Assembly: GCA_902556855.1 (NCBI GenBank)
Contig: CACDXJ010000001.1
Location: 124,001 to 188,000 of the forward strand
DNA from: an uncultured Pelagibacteraceae bacterium
GTDB taxonomy: Bacteria > Pseudomonadota > Alphaproteobacteria > Pelagibacterales > Pelagibacteraceae
DNA: 64,000 nucleotides
Direction: 5' to 3'
Under the pieces are notes generated by a model. It had not been told where the DNA came from. It searched no databases and saw nothing but the letters and a program-made list of their open reading frames with translations. Every line of letters begins with the position of its first letter. The stretch's first letter is position 1. Below, piece after piece: positions 48,449 to 56,833 of this stretch. The position numbers and the translations under genes were made by a program.

Positions 48449-50914
48449 TTATTTAATATTTAAAGTCAGCAGTTTATTAAATGGATTTTCTTTTTTGTCA
48501 AATCGTATTATTTTCTCTTTTCTGTTTTTTTCACCCTTAAATACGTATGTATCTAATGTTTTATCCTTTTTATAATTCATATAAGTCATTAATTTATAAA
48601 AATTTTCTTTTGTACAACCTAATAAATTCATCATATCAGCATTAACTTTAAATTTTCTGTCTTTTGTATTTTCTATAATTTTTAAAAATAATTTCTCTAA
48701 AATATCAATTCTTACAAAAAATTGATTAAACTTTTCAAATCCACATAATAATAAAAAATTCTTGTCAAATTGAGTGCTAGTTAAAAAATTTAAGCCTGAT
48801 TTTGGTATTTTATTTCTTTCCGAAAGATTATGGAATATTTTCCATAAGCTTATGCGAAACTCTACTGCCTTTGGCTTAAGCATTTTAGGTAAATATATAT
48901 GATATCTTCCCAACTTGATTCCCATATTCCACAATTTTTTTCTTTCTTCTGTAGGAATTAATTTTACAATTTGATCTACCTCTCTTCTTTTTATTACTCC
49001 ATTGTTTTCATAAAGCTGAAATACTAATCCCCTTAGATATTGATTATTTATTTCATACTTTGTAAGTTTAATAAGATCTCCCAACTCTTTGTTAATATAA
49101 TTAGAAACCCATTTTTTTAAGAATATGGTTAATTTTATCTTGGCATCCTCGCTCAGGGAGTCATCTGTAATTATATCTAATTCAGGACTTAAATAATCGA
49201 TACCCTTTTTTAATTTTGCAATTGGATTGCCCTTCCACATTATTTTATTTTCAAAGTTTAAATCAATTTCTGATTTAGATAAAATTTCGTCAACTCTTTT
49301 AACTAATTCTTTTTCAACTCCTTTTCTCGCAGCTTTTTTTATTGATTTAATATCGGTATCTAGAGTTTTAGAGGTAACTTCAATTAAAAATTTCAAACCC
49401 TTCAGTTCCCCAATTAATTGATTATCAATATAAATTTTATTTTTCTCATTTATTTCTGTATTTAATATAAGGTCTTGTTTTAAGCTTCTCGATAAAATGC
49501 TAATTTTTTTATCAATGAAACTTTTTGTTAATTCGTCATGTAACTTATCCGATAATTTGTCCTCAATATTTTTTGTAAGTTGAACCCAATAATCTGAGTT
49601 TTCTACCCAGTTTTTTTTGTTTGCCACATAGGACCAAGTTCTTACATTTGATAGCCTGTGAGAAAGTAAATCCACATTTCCATGGTCTTTCTCCAAACCC
49701 TTAAGCTGCTCCTTCATAAATGTGCTAGGTATCTTTTTTTTTCTTGTAGATAAAAATTGAAATACCTTATCTATAACGTTTATATGTTGACCATAAGCTT
49801 TTTTTTCAAAATCAGGTATCTGGCAACATTCCCAAAGTAAATCTAAATTCTTATGGTAAATAATATTATTCGCTCCTTTCTTTAAAAAAAATCTTAATAC
49901 ACTCTCATCAAGCGAGTCATTTGTTCTTAAAAGATTTCTTTGGGGAGGTTTAAGTTCAAGAGATGTAATTAATTTTTCGGGGTTAATAAAATTTAAATTT
50001 GAGTTTCTCCAGTAAATCATTTTAGTTTCAGGTAACTGGTGCTTTTCAATTTTTTCTATTTCATCTGAATTAAGCGTTTCACAATCACCAGTTGTTCCAA
50101 ATCCACCATCATTCTTATATCTTCCTGCACGGCCAGCAATTTGAGACATTTCTATGAGATTTAATCTTCTTGTTTTTTTTCCATCAAATTTTTTTAAATT
50201 TGAAAAATAAATTTCGTTAATATCCATATTTAAACCCATTCCAATAGCATCAGTTGCGATTAAATAGTCTACATCCCCAGACTGATATAAACCTACTTGA
50301 GAATTTCTCGTTTTAGGACTTAAAGATCCCATTATCACTGCTGCTCCACCTTTTTGTCTTCTTACTAATTCTGCTATTGCGTAAACTTCCTCAATTGAAA
50401 ATGCTATTATTGCAACTTTTCTTTCCAATCTTGAAATTTTTTTAATACCTGAATAACTTAATCTCGAAAATCTCTCTTTTTTTTCAAATTCAACATTATT
50501 AACCAAAGATCTAATTATACTTTCCATCACTTGTGAACCTAAAAACATTGTAAGTTTATTACCTCTTGACTCCAGCAACCTTTCAGTAAAAATATGACCT
50601 CTTTCTCTGTCAGCACACATTTGAATTTCGTCAATAGCAACAAATTCCACCTTTTTATTTTTCGGCATAGACTCAACTGTGCAGATAAAATATTCAGCAG
50701 ATCCTGGTATTATTTTTTCTTCTCCAGTGATTAAAGCAACTTTCTCAATTCCAATTTTTTTAACACATTTATCGTAAACTTCTCTTGCAAGAAGTCTTAG
50801 AGGTAATCCGAAAATTCCACTTTTAAACTCTAGCATTTTTTCAATAGCCACATGGGTTTTGCCAGTATTTGTTGGCCCCAATAATGCAATTATTCTTTCT
50901 GATTGTGTTTCCAT
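48449..50914 (-). CDS. SUV3-like ATP-dependent RNA helicase
   Basis: 821 residues. Superfamily 2 helicase of the SUPV3L1/Suv3 type, the mitochondrial degradosome helicase family that has alphaproteobacterial homologues. Walker A GPTNTGKTH at 13-21, DEIQ-box region VAIDEIQMCADRERGH at about 94-109, motif III LGSQ, motif V ATDAIGMGLNMDI and motif VI QIAGRAGRYK are intact. The C-terminal half (about 340-821) is helical and not recognised in detail. It heads a minus-strand group helicase-terB-fdxA-carD. Likely acts in RNA turnover or rRNA processing; inferred from the family. Confidence 0.88.
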   Translation of the reverse strand: METQSERIIALLGPTNTGKTHVAIEKMLEFKSGIFGLPLRLLAREVYDKCVKKIGIEKVALITGEEKIIPGSAEYFICTVESMPKNKKVEFVAIDEIQMCADRERGHIFTERLLESRGNKLTMFLGSQVMESIIRSLVNNVEFEKKERFSRLSYSGIKKISRLERKVAIIAFSIEEVYAIAELVRRQKGGAAVIMGSLSPKTRNSQVGLYQSGDVDYLIATDAIGMGLNMDINEIYFSNLKKFDGKKTRRLNLIEMSQIAGRAGRYKNDGGFGTTGDCETLNSDEIEKIEKHQLPETKMIYWRNSNLNFINPEKLITSLELKPPQRNLLRTNDSLDESVLRFFLKKGANNIIYHKNLDLLWECCQIPDFEKKAYGQHINVIDKVFQFLSTRKKKIPSTFMKEQLKGLEKDHGNVDLLSHRLSNVRTWSYVANKKNWVENSDYWVQLTKNIEDKLSDKLHDELTKSFIDKKISILSRSLKQDLILNTEINEKNKIYIDNQLIGELKGLKFLIEVTSKTLDTDIKSIKKAARKGVEKELVKRVDEILSKSEIDLNFENKIMWKGNPIAKLKKGIDYLSPELDIITDDSLSEDAKIKLTIFLKKWVSNYINKELGDLIKLTKYEINNQYLRGLVFQLYENNGVIKRREVDQIVKLIPTEERKKLWNMGIKLGRYHIYLPKMLKPKAVEFRISLWKIFHNLSERNKIPKSGLNFLTSTQFDKNFLLLCGFEKFNQFFVRIDILEKLFLKIIENTKDRKFKVNADMMNLLGCTKENFYKLMTYMNYKKDKTLDTYVFKGEKNRKEKIIRFDKKENPFNKLLTLNIK

Positions 50915-50998
50915 TTTTGTGTTTGTTAATATTTTTTATACTATATGTAGATCAAAGTTGAGAACAAAGTAGGATTAAAACATGACCGAATCAATTTG

Positions 50999-51038
50999 TC
51001 AAATGTTCCAGTTTTCAACATTTGATTTGACTTATAAT
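50999..51038 (+). promoter_or_regulatory. Inverted repeat and -10 element before the aminotransferase gene
   Basis: TCAAATGTT (50999-51007) and AACATTTGA (51017-51025) form a 9-bp perfect inverted repeat with a 9-bp spacer. A perfect TATAAT (51033-51038) lies 7 bp downstream, and the ATG at 51071. The repeat would cover the -35 region. It suggests regulation by a dimeric repressor or activator of the aminotransferase and possibly the TRAP genes. Confidence 0.45.
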
Positions 51039-51070
51039 ATGTAGTCCCCGTATAGGTAATAAAAGTTAAA

Positions 51071-52309
51071 ATGTCTTCGAAAGTAAAAAAGAAAATTCTT
51101 AAGTTAAAAGAGTCATCTACACTTGTAATAAACGAAAAGTCTAAAGAGCTTATTTCTAAGGGAAAAAAAGTATATCAATTTGGTTTTGGGCAATCACCTT
51201 TTCCAGTTCCAGAAAAAATTGTTGAAGCATTAAAAAAAAATGCACATAGAAAAGAATACTTACCAATCCAAGGATTGCCTGAATTAAGAGAAAATATTTC
51301 AAAGTACTTATCCAAAAGAACAGGAAATGAATACCCAAAAGAAAATATATTAATTACTCCTGGATCAAAAGAAGCAATGTTACTAATACATATAGCTTTT
51401 AATGGAGAAATTATAATTCCAGCCCCTGGCTGGGTATCATATGAACCTCAAGCAGAAATAGGCTCAAACAAGGTTCATTGGTTAGAAACTAAAAGAGAAA
51501 ATAATTGGTTTCCTTCAGGAACAGAGCTCGAAAAAAAAATTAAATTAGTAGGAAAAAACAAAAATTTAATTTTAATTCTTAATTCTCCAAATAATCCATC
51601 GGGAGCAGTTTGTAATAATTTAGAAGAGCTGGCTAAAATAGCAAAAAAATATAAAATTATGGTTTTGTCAGATGAAATTTATACAGACCTTACATTTACT
51701 GGCGAATATAATTCGATTTCAAAATTTTATCCTGAATTAACTTTTATAACTGGAGGCTTAAGTAAATGGTGTGGGGCTGGAGGTTGGAGACTTGGATTTT
51801 TAGCTGTTCCAAAAAAATTATCTGAATTTTTGAAAAGTTTAAAGTCTCTAGCAAGTGAGTCTTATTCAACTGTTAATACACCTACACAGTATGCATCTGT
51901 AGAAGCATACACTCATGAACACGATATGTACAAACTTAAAGTTAGAGCGATATTAAGATCTGTAGGAAATTATGTTTATAACAATCTGAAATCAAATAAG
52001 ATATTAATAGCACCACCTCAAGGAGCGTTTTATTTAATGCCGGAATTTAAAAATAAAAAATACAAAACATCATCAAAACTATGTGAAGCTATTTTAAAAG
52101 AAACAGGTGTAGCAATGCTACCAGGTTCAGACTTTGGTTTTAAACCAAAAAAAATGTTAACGAGATTAAGTTATACCGATTTTGATGGAGTAGAGTTTTT
52201 TAAAAATGTAACTAATTGCAAGATGATAGATGATGAGATGATTAAAAAGTATGCTCCAAATGTGGTAGAGGGCGTATCTAAATTATCAAATTGGGCCAAA
52301 AATTTATAA
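51071..52309 (+). CDS. Class I/II PLP-dependent aminotransferase
   Basis: 412 residues, fold type I, aspartate/aromatic aminotransferase-like. Conserved segments: YLPIQGLPELRENISKYL, ITPGSKEAMLL, NSPNNPSGAV, SDEIYTDLTF, and the PLP lysine in GGLSKWCGAGGWRLGF; the C-terminal substrate-carboxylate Arg is in MLTRLSYTDFDG. Substrate not readable. It is divergent from the helicase and followed after 63 bp by a TAXI TRAP transporter; it may act on an imported amino acid, but this is context only. Confidence 0.85.
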   Translation: MSSKVKKKILKLKESSTLVINEKSKELISKGKKVYQFGFGQSPFPVPEKIVEALKKNAHRKEYLPIQGLPELRENISKYLSKRTGNEYPKENILITPGSKEAMLLIHIAFNGEIIIPAPGWVSYEPQAEIGSNKVHWLETKRENNWFPSGTELEKKIKLVGKNKNLILILNSPNNPSGAVCNNLEELAKIAKKYKIMVLSDEIYTDLTFTGEYNSISKFYPELTFITGGLSKWCGAGGWRLGFLAVPKKLSEFLKSLKSLASESYSTVNTPTQYASVEAYTHEHDMYKLKVRAILRSVGNYVYNNLKSNKILIAPPQGAFYLMPEFKNKKYKTSSKLCEAILKETGVAMLPGSDFGFKPKKMLTRLSYTDFDGVEFFKNVTNCKMIDDEMIKKYAPNVVEGVSKLSNWAKNL

Positions 52310-52317
52310 GATTCTCT

Positions 52318-52346
52318 TTGACCTCTATCCAATAAAATAGTTAAAT
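52318..52346 (+). promoter_or_regulatory. Promoter for the TAXI binding-protein gene
   Basis: TTGACC (52318-52323) and TTAAAT (52341-52346) are separated by 17 bp. A strong Shine-Dalgarno AGAGGAG lies 5 bp before the ATG at 52373. The separate promoter and strong RBS fit the high expression usual for periplasmic binding proteins. Confidence 0.5.
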
Positions 52347-52372
52347 TAATCATTATAACAAGAGGAGTACAC

Positions 52373-53377
52373 ATGAAAAAAATAATGTCATTGATTTCAG
52401 CGGTACTAGTAATGTTTGCTTTTTCAAGCCCAATTACTTCAATCGCTAAATCAGCAGAGTTCTTTACAATAGGAACTGGTGGACCTACTGGAGTATATTT
52501 CCAAACAGGTAATGCCATTTGTAAAATGTTACATAAATCAGCAATAAGTGCTGATCACGGCAGAAAAAAAGGTACAGCTAAAGCTTATAGATGTACTGCG
52601 CCTTCAACAGGTGGATCTAACTACAATATCGGACAAATCAAAGATGGTGAGTTTCAATTTGGTGTTGCACAGTCAGACTGGCAGTATCATGCTTACAATG
52701 GTTCAAGCAAATGGGAAGGAAAACAGTTTAGTAATTTAAGAGCTGTATTTTCTGTTCACAATGAACCTTTTCAAATTTGGGCAAGTAAAAAATCTGGAAT
52801 TAAAAATTTCAAAGGCCTAAAAGGAAAAACAGTAAACATTGGTAACCCTGGTTCTGGTCAAAGAGGAACAATGGAAGAATTAATGAAAGCTATGGGAGCA
52901 GACATGAGTATGTTCAAAGCAACGACTGAACTTACTTCTTCTGAACAAGTAAAAGCTCTTTGTGACGGTAAAATAGATGCATTCGGATATTCAGTAGGAT
53001 TTCCTAATGGAGCTATGGAACAAGCAGCAACTTGCAAAGCAAAAGCTAGCCCCATCAATTTAACTGGTGCGCCAGTTCAAGGCTTAATCGATGGAGCTGA
53101 CTACTATGCGAAAGCTGTAATTCCAAAAGGAACTTATTCTAATCAGAAAAAAGATGCTACAACGTTTGGTGTAAAAGCTACAGTTGTTACAAGCGCAAAT
53201 GTTTCTGAAGAACTTGTATACTTAGTTACAAAAGCTGTAATGGAGAACTTTGATGACTTCAGAGCTCAACACCCTGCTTTTGGACCTCTGGAAAAGAAAA
53301 ATATGATAGCTGATGGTTTATCAGCTCCGTTACATCCAGGTGCAATTAAGTACTACAAAGAAGCTGGATTAATGTAA
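52373..53377 (+). CDS. TAXI-family TRAP transporter substrate-binding protein
   Basis: Periplasmic receptor of a TAXI-type TRAP transporter. 334 residues. Signal peptide at about 1-28 (hydrophobic core SLISAVLVMFAFSS, cleavage near SIAKSAE). The family signature IGTGGPTGVYFQTGNAIC follows, then QFGVAQSDWQYHAYNG, VNIGNPGSGQRGTMEELM and the C-terminal PLHPGAIKYYKEAGLM. Known TAXI ligands include glutamate, 2-oxoglutarate and other organic acids; this one is unknown. A terminator separates it from the permease gene. Confidence 0.95.
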   Translation: MKKIMSLISAVLVMFAFSSPITSIAKSAEFFTIGTGGPTGVYFQTGNAICKMLHKSAISADHGRKKGTAKAYRCTAPSTGGSNYNIGQIKDGEFQFGVAQSDWQYHAYNGSSKWEGKQFSNLRAVFSVHNEPFQIWASKKSGIKNFKGLKGKTVNIGNPGSGQRGTMEELMKAMGADMSMFKATTELTSSEQVKALCDGKIDAFGYSVGFPNGAMEQAATCKAKASPINLTGAPVQGLIDGADYYAKAVIPKGTYSNQKKDATTFGVKATVVTSANVSEELVYLVTKAVMENFDDFRAQHPAFGPLEKKNMIADGLSAPLHPGAIKYYKEAGLM

Positions 53378-53403
53378 TCTAACTTTTCAATTTAATAAAA
53401 AAA

Positions 53404-53432
53404 GGCCCAATATTTCTTGGGCCTTTTTTTTT
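53404..53432 (+). terminator. Intrinsic terminator between binding protein and permease
   Basis: GGCCCAA (53404-53410), six-base loop, TTGGGCC (53417-53423) and a run of nine T. An A-run precedes it, so it might also act on the other strand. It lies 27 bp after the binding-protein stop and 22 bp before the permease ATG, so only part of the transcripts would reach the permease. Confidence 0.9.
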
Positions 53433-53454
53433 ATAATAAGGTATCTTAGTTAAG

Positions 53455-55791
53455 ATGAATCAAAACATTCAAAGTAAAATAAAAGATAAAATTCAAGAAG
53501 ATATTTCTCCCACTCGAAATTTATCAGGAATTCATTTAAAAATAGTTTTTGGAATTGCTATTCTTTGGACATTTTTTCAACTTTGGTATGCCTCTCCATT
53601 TCCTTTTTGGTTTAACTTTGGAATGTTCAAAGGTTTACCAGCTAGGGCTATTCACCTAGGCTTCGCTTTGACTTTAGCTTTTTTAATTTTCCCAGCAGTA
53701 AGAGGAAAAAAAATTTCATTTTTTGATATTCTAATAAGTATAATCGCTGCATTTTGCTGTTTGTATATTTATTTTTTTTATGATGATTTAGTAAATAGAG
53801 GTGGAATACTTTTAGTAAAAGAAATATTTGGTTTTAAAGTTCCTGTTGAACTTATAATAGGTGCCATAGGTATATTGATTTTATTAGAAGCAACTCGAAG
53901 AGCTATTGGCTTGCCTCTAGTTATAATTGCGGTTTGTTTTCTCTTATTTTCATATTTTGGAAAATATGCTCCTGATATTATTTCACACGGTGGACTTTCT
54001 GTAAAAAGATTAGTAGGATTTCAATGGTTTGATCAAGAAGCAATATTTGGAATTCCAATAGGAGTTTCAGTTGATTTCATATTTTTATTCGTACTCTTTG
54101 GAGCTTTGTTAGAAACCGCTGGTGGAGGAAAGTATTTTTTAGATTTAGCTTTTGCAATGGTTGGGAAAATGCGAGGAGGTCCAGCCAAGGCTGCAATTTT
54201 GGGATCTGGGATGACTGGTATGATTTCAGGTTCTTCAATTGCGAATACCGTTACAACTGGAACTTTTACAATTCCAATAATGAAAAAAACAGGTTTCTCT
54301 CAAGAGAAAGCAGGAGCCATTGAAGTTTCTTCATCTGTTAATGGACAAATTATGCCTCCAGTTATGGGAGCTGCTGCATTTGTTATGGCAAGCTTTATTG
54401 GTGTTACTTATTTTGAGGTTGTAAAACACGCTTTCTTACCTGCTATCATTTCTTATATTGCTTTATTCTATATATCTCATTTAGAGGCTCTTAAATTAGG
54501 ATTAAAAGGAATGGATGATGCTGATGTTCCTCACTTAAAGAAAACTTTTTTATCTGGTTTGCATTTTTTAATACCCATTTTTGTTTTGATTTTTTTACTT
54601 GTTTATATGAGATATACAGCAGGCTTTTCTATCTTTTACGCAACGTTATCTTTAATAATAGTAAATTTGATAAGTCGTTTAATTAAAAATCCAGACTTTA
54701 AAACTGGTGTCATTGATTGGTATAATCAAACAATAGTTGGTCTTCAAAAAGGTGCGATTAATATGGTAGGTGTGGGGATCGCAATTGCTACAGCAGGAAT
54801 AATTGTAGGAGCAGTAGGGTCAACTGGGCTGAGTACTAATTTAATTATAGTTATTGAAACGATAGCAAGAGATAATGTAATAATTTTAATATTATTAACC
54901 ATTGTACTTTGTTTGTTACTTGGAATGGGTCTTCCTACCACTGCCAACTACGTAGTAGTAGCATCTTTAATGGCTACAGTTTTGGTTGATGTCGGTAATG
55001 CTTCAGGATTTATTTTTCCATTAATCGCAGTTCATTTATTTGTATTTTATTTCGGCTTAATGGCGGATGTTACACCTCCTGTCGGTTTGGCATCTTATGC
55101 AGCCGCTGCAATTTCTGGTGGCGATCCTTTAAGAACAGGACTCCAAGCTATTTGGTACAGTTTGAGAACTGGAATTTTACCGATAGTCTTTTTATTTAAT
55201 CACGAGCTTTTATTAATCGGAGTAGATAGTATCTGGCAAGCTTTATTAGTTATAGTTACTTCATTAATCGGGATTTTAGTTTTTACAGCAGCTACACAAC
55301 AATGGTTTATTAATAGGTTAAGATGGTATGAGATCATAGCGTTTTTAATAATATCTTTATCTTTTTTAGCTCCAGATTATGTTTTAGGTAAATTCTATCC
55401 TAAATATAATGAACAAGAGCTTTCGGCACAAAGTATTCAAAATTTATCTTTTGACCCATCAAAAGAAGTTCATATAAAAGTCACACGAATTACTGAGTAT
55501 GGAGAAAGATATAAACTATTTGTTATTGAAAAAGGTAAATTTGAAAATAATTATAACCTTGAAGAATATGGCGTAACTTTAGCAGACCAGAACGATCAAT
55601 TAACTGTAGATAAATTAAACTGGAAAGGGGAAGCAAAAAAATCTGGTATTCAAATGGGTGATATTATAAGCAATTTTAAAATTGAAAACCCAGACAGGCC
55701 AAACAAAGCAATAGTTTATCCTTTTGCATTACTATTTTTATTATTTTTTGGATATATGAATTTTAAATCTGGAAAACAATTTCCAAAATAA
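53455..55791 (+). CDS. TAXI TRAP transporter fused 4TM/12TM permease
   Basis: Inner-membrane permease with DctQ- and DctM-like parts fused. 778 residues. The small-subunit-like helices lie at about 25-160 and the large DctM-like domain at about 170-600, with IGVSVDFIFLFVLFGALLETAGGG, GMISGSSIANTVTTGTFTIPIMKKTGF, SSSVNGQIMPPVMGAAAFVMA and LLLGMGLPTTANYVVVASLM as conserved scoops and crossovers. After the last helices a soluble segment (about 650-750) includes a PDZ-like GEAKKSGIQMGDIISNF, and a final helix follows. It carries the C-terminal region seen in DUF3394 permeases. Partner of the receptor upstream. Confidence 0.93.
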   Translation: MNQNIQSKIKDKIQEDISPTRNLSGIHLKIVFGIAILWTFFQLWYASPFPFWFNFGMFKGLPARAIHLGFALTLAFLIFPAVRGKKISFFDILISIIAAFCCLYIYFFYDDLVNRGGILLVKEIFGFKVPVELIIGAIGILILLEATRRAIGLPLVIIAVCFLLFSYFGKYAPDIISHGGLSVKRLVGFQWFDQEAIFGIPIGVSVDFIFLFVLFGALLETAGGGKYFLDLAFAMVGKMRGGPAKAAILGSGMTGMISGSSIANTVTTGTFTIPIMKKTGFSQEKAGAIEVSSSVNGQIMPPVMGAAAFVMASFIGVTYFEVVKHAFLPAIISYIALFYISHLEALKLGLKGMDDADVPHLKKTFLSGLHFLIPIFVLIFLLVYMRYTAGFSIFYATLSLIIVNLISRLIKNPDFKTGVIDWYNQTIVGLQKGAINMVGVGIAIATAGIIVGAVGSTGLSTNLIIVIETIARDNVIILILLTIVLCLLLGMGLPTTANYVVVASLMATVLVDVGNASGFIFPLIAVHLFVFYFGLMADVTPPVGLASYAAAAISGGDPLRTGLQAIWYSLRTGILPIVFLFNHELLLIGVDSIWQALLVIVTSLIGILVFTAATQQWFINRLRWYEIIAFLIISLSFLAPDYVLGKFYPKYNEQELSAQSIQNLSFDPSKEVHIKVTRITEYGERYKLFVIEKGKFENNYNLEEYGVTLADQNDQLTVDKLNWKGEAKKSGIQMGDIISNFKIENPDRPNKAIVYPFALLFLLFFGYMNFKSGKQFPK

Positions 55792-55823
55792 AATTTTCTA
55801 ATTTTCTTACTTTTAAAATTAGC

Positions 55824-55880
55824 TTAATTAACTATTGCGTAAAGAATAACTACAACTATTAAAATTTCCCAACCTGACAT
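55824..55880 (-). CDS. Possible 18-residue membrane micro-peptide
   Basis: The ORF encodes MSGWEILIVVVILYAIVN, a single hydrophobic helix. It is preceded by AGGGGG (55888-55893) with 7-nt spacing to the ATG, stronger than most RBS sites in this genome. A weak TATAAC lies just upstream. Similar-sized single-helix peptides bind larger membrane complexes in other bacteria. It could equally be chance, since the DNA here is A+T-rich and also holds a promoter for the opposite strand. Confidence 0.35.
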   Translation of the reverse strand: MSGWEILIVVVILYAIVN

Positions 55881-55901
55881 TTTATTACCCCCTGTTATAA
55901 T
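55874..55901 (+). promoter_or_regulatory. Promoter for the 49-residue CCHC peptide gene
   Basis: CTGACA (55874-55879) and a perfect TATAAT (55896-55901) are 16 bp apart on the + strand. Transcription would begin near 55908, about 19 nt before the ATG at 55927. Confidence 0.55.
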
Positions 55902-55926
55902 AATTAAAAATTTTTTTGTTAGAATT

Positions 55927-56076
55927 ATGATTAAGTGGTTGTATTTGTTGTTTTGTAAAGTTGGCATTCATAGATATGAAAAAATCGATATTAATTATAG
56001 TTTTGGACCAGGCGGTTCAACTGAAACGATAAAATGTAAAGATTGCGGAATTAAAAAAATTAGACGAAAAAATTGA
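55927..56076 (+). CDS. Small 49-residue protein with CCHC zinc-ribbon-like pattern
   Basis: The ORF begins MIKWLYLLFCKVGIHRYEKI and ends with IKCKDCGIKKIRRKN. C10, H15, C37 and C40 form a pattern like small zinc-binding proteins that start CKxxGxH and end CxxCG (as in DUF1660-type proteins). It has its own promoter-like sequence and lies in an otherwise empty 343-bp gap between the TRAP permease and the Cys-rich exported protein. No strong RBS is visible. I do not know its function. Confidence 0.6.
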   Translation: MIKWLYLLFCKVGIHRYEKIDINYSFGPGGSTETIKCKDCGIKKIRRKN

Positions 56077-56134
56077 TATCAGCTAAGTAAGAAAACCGCA
56101 GTGAAACTAACTTGAAAATGATTTAGCTTAATTT

Positions 56135-56833
56135 ATGAAATTTTTTTTAAAAGTATTATTTTTAATATTAATTCACTTCTCATCAGTTAATGCAGAAGTA
56201 AATTTTCAACAAAAAAAATTTTATTATGAGAACCTTGTTAAAAACTGGTCTAAAATATTTCCAGATAGCAATAGGAATGCTGCAGGTCCAAGATTTTTTA
56301 AATACTTAGTCGACCAAAACCTTACTTATGAAGAATTTAAAGAATACAATAAGCTTTACTGTCCTGTTTCAGGATCACTGATAAACCCCGGGGAAAAACC
56401 TGATTATATTTTTGTTAAAGAATTGAGAACACAAAAGAGTATTTGTGGTGAACTATATAGATGTTGTTGGCCTTGTTCTTGTGATCTCATGAATTATACA
56501 AAAGTTAAAAAAATAAATCATAAGTTTAAAGATGGCCCAAAAAAAATTGATGTTTTACTAATTGATAATCCTTGCTCGAAAAAAGATTTCCCTAAGGAAG
56601 TAAATAGAAATTATTTTTGTAAACAGCAAAGACTAAACGATGATGAGGTATTTGTTGTTGACGGTAAACTCGTAATAGGTCTTTTCTATGAAGCTAAAAA
56701 ATGTCAGAAAGCAGATATTAAAAAAATAGAAGCTAATGAAATTACAGGTAGATTTTGTGCTTTTAAAAATGATATCCCATTAGAGGATATGAATATTGGT
56801 ATGGGCGATATTTTTATTAAGATGGCGAGATAG
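56135..56833 (+). CDS. Cysteine-rich exported protein, unknown
   Basis: 232 residues. Signal peptide at 1-20 (LKVLFLILIHFSSVNA, cleavage before EVNF). Ten cysteines in the mature part: C76, C104, C110, C111, C114, C116, C147, C162, C190 and C208; the middle cluster reads SICGELYRCCWPCSCDLM. The spacing suggests a disulfide-bonded or metal-binding periplasmic protein. No lipobox. I recognise no family. It converges on the FG-GAP protein with a 17-bp overlap. Confidence 0.75.
   Translation: MKFFLKVLFLILIHFSSVNAEVNFQQKKFYYENLVKNWSKIFPDSNRNAAGPRFFKYLVDQNLTYEEFKEYNKLYCPVSGSLINPGEKPDYIFVKELRTQKSICGELYRCCWPCSCDLMNYTKVKKINHKFKDGPKKIDVLLIDNPCSKKDFPKEVNRNYFCKQQRLNDDEVFVVDGKLVIGLFYEAKKCQKADIKKIEANEITGRFCAFKNDIPLEDMNIGMGDIFIKMAR

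Noticed and set aside
50982-51044. Possible 20-residue leader peptide before the aminotransferase (ATG at 50982, AGGA upstream)
   Set aside because: It spans the inverted repeat and -10 element, so it would be upstream of the likely transcription start, and it has no regulatory codon run.
55798-55822. CTAATTTT/AAAATTAG hairpin after the TRAP permease as a terminator
   Set aside because: Only 8 A+T-rich pairs with one terminal G-C pair and no U-run on the + strand; too weak to call.
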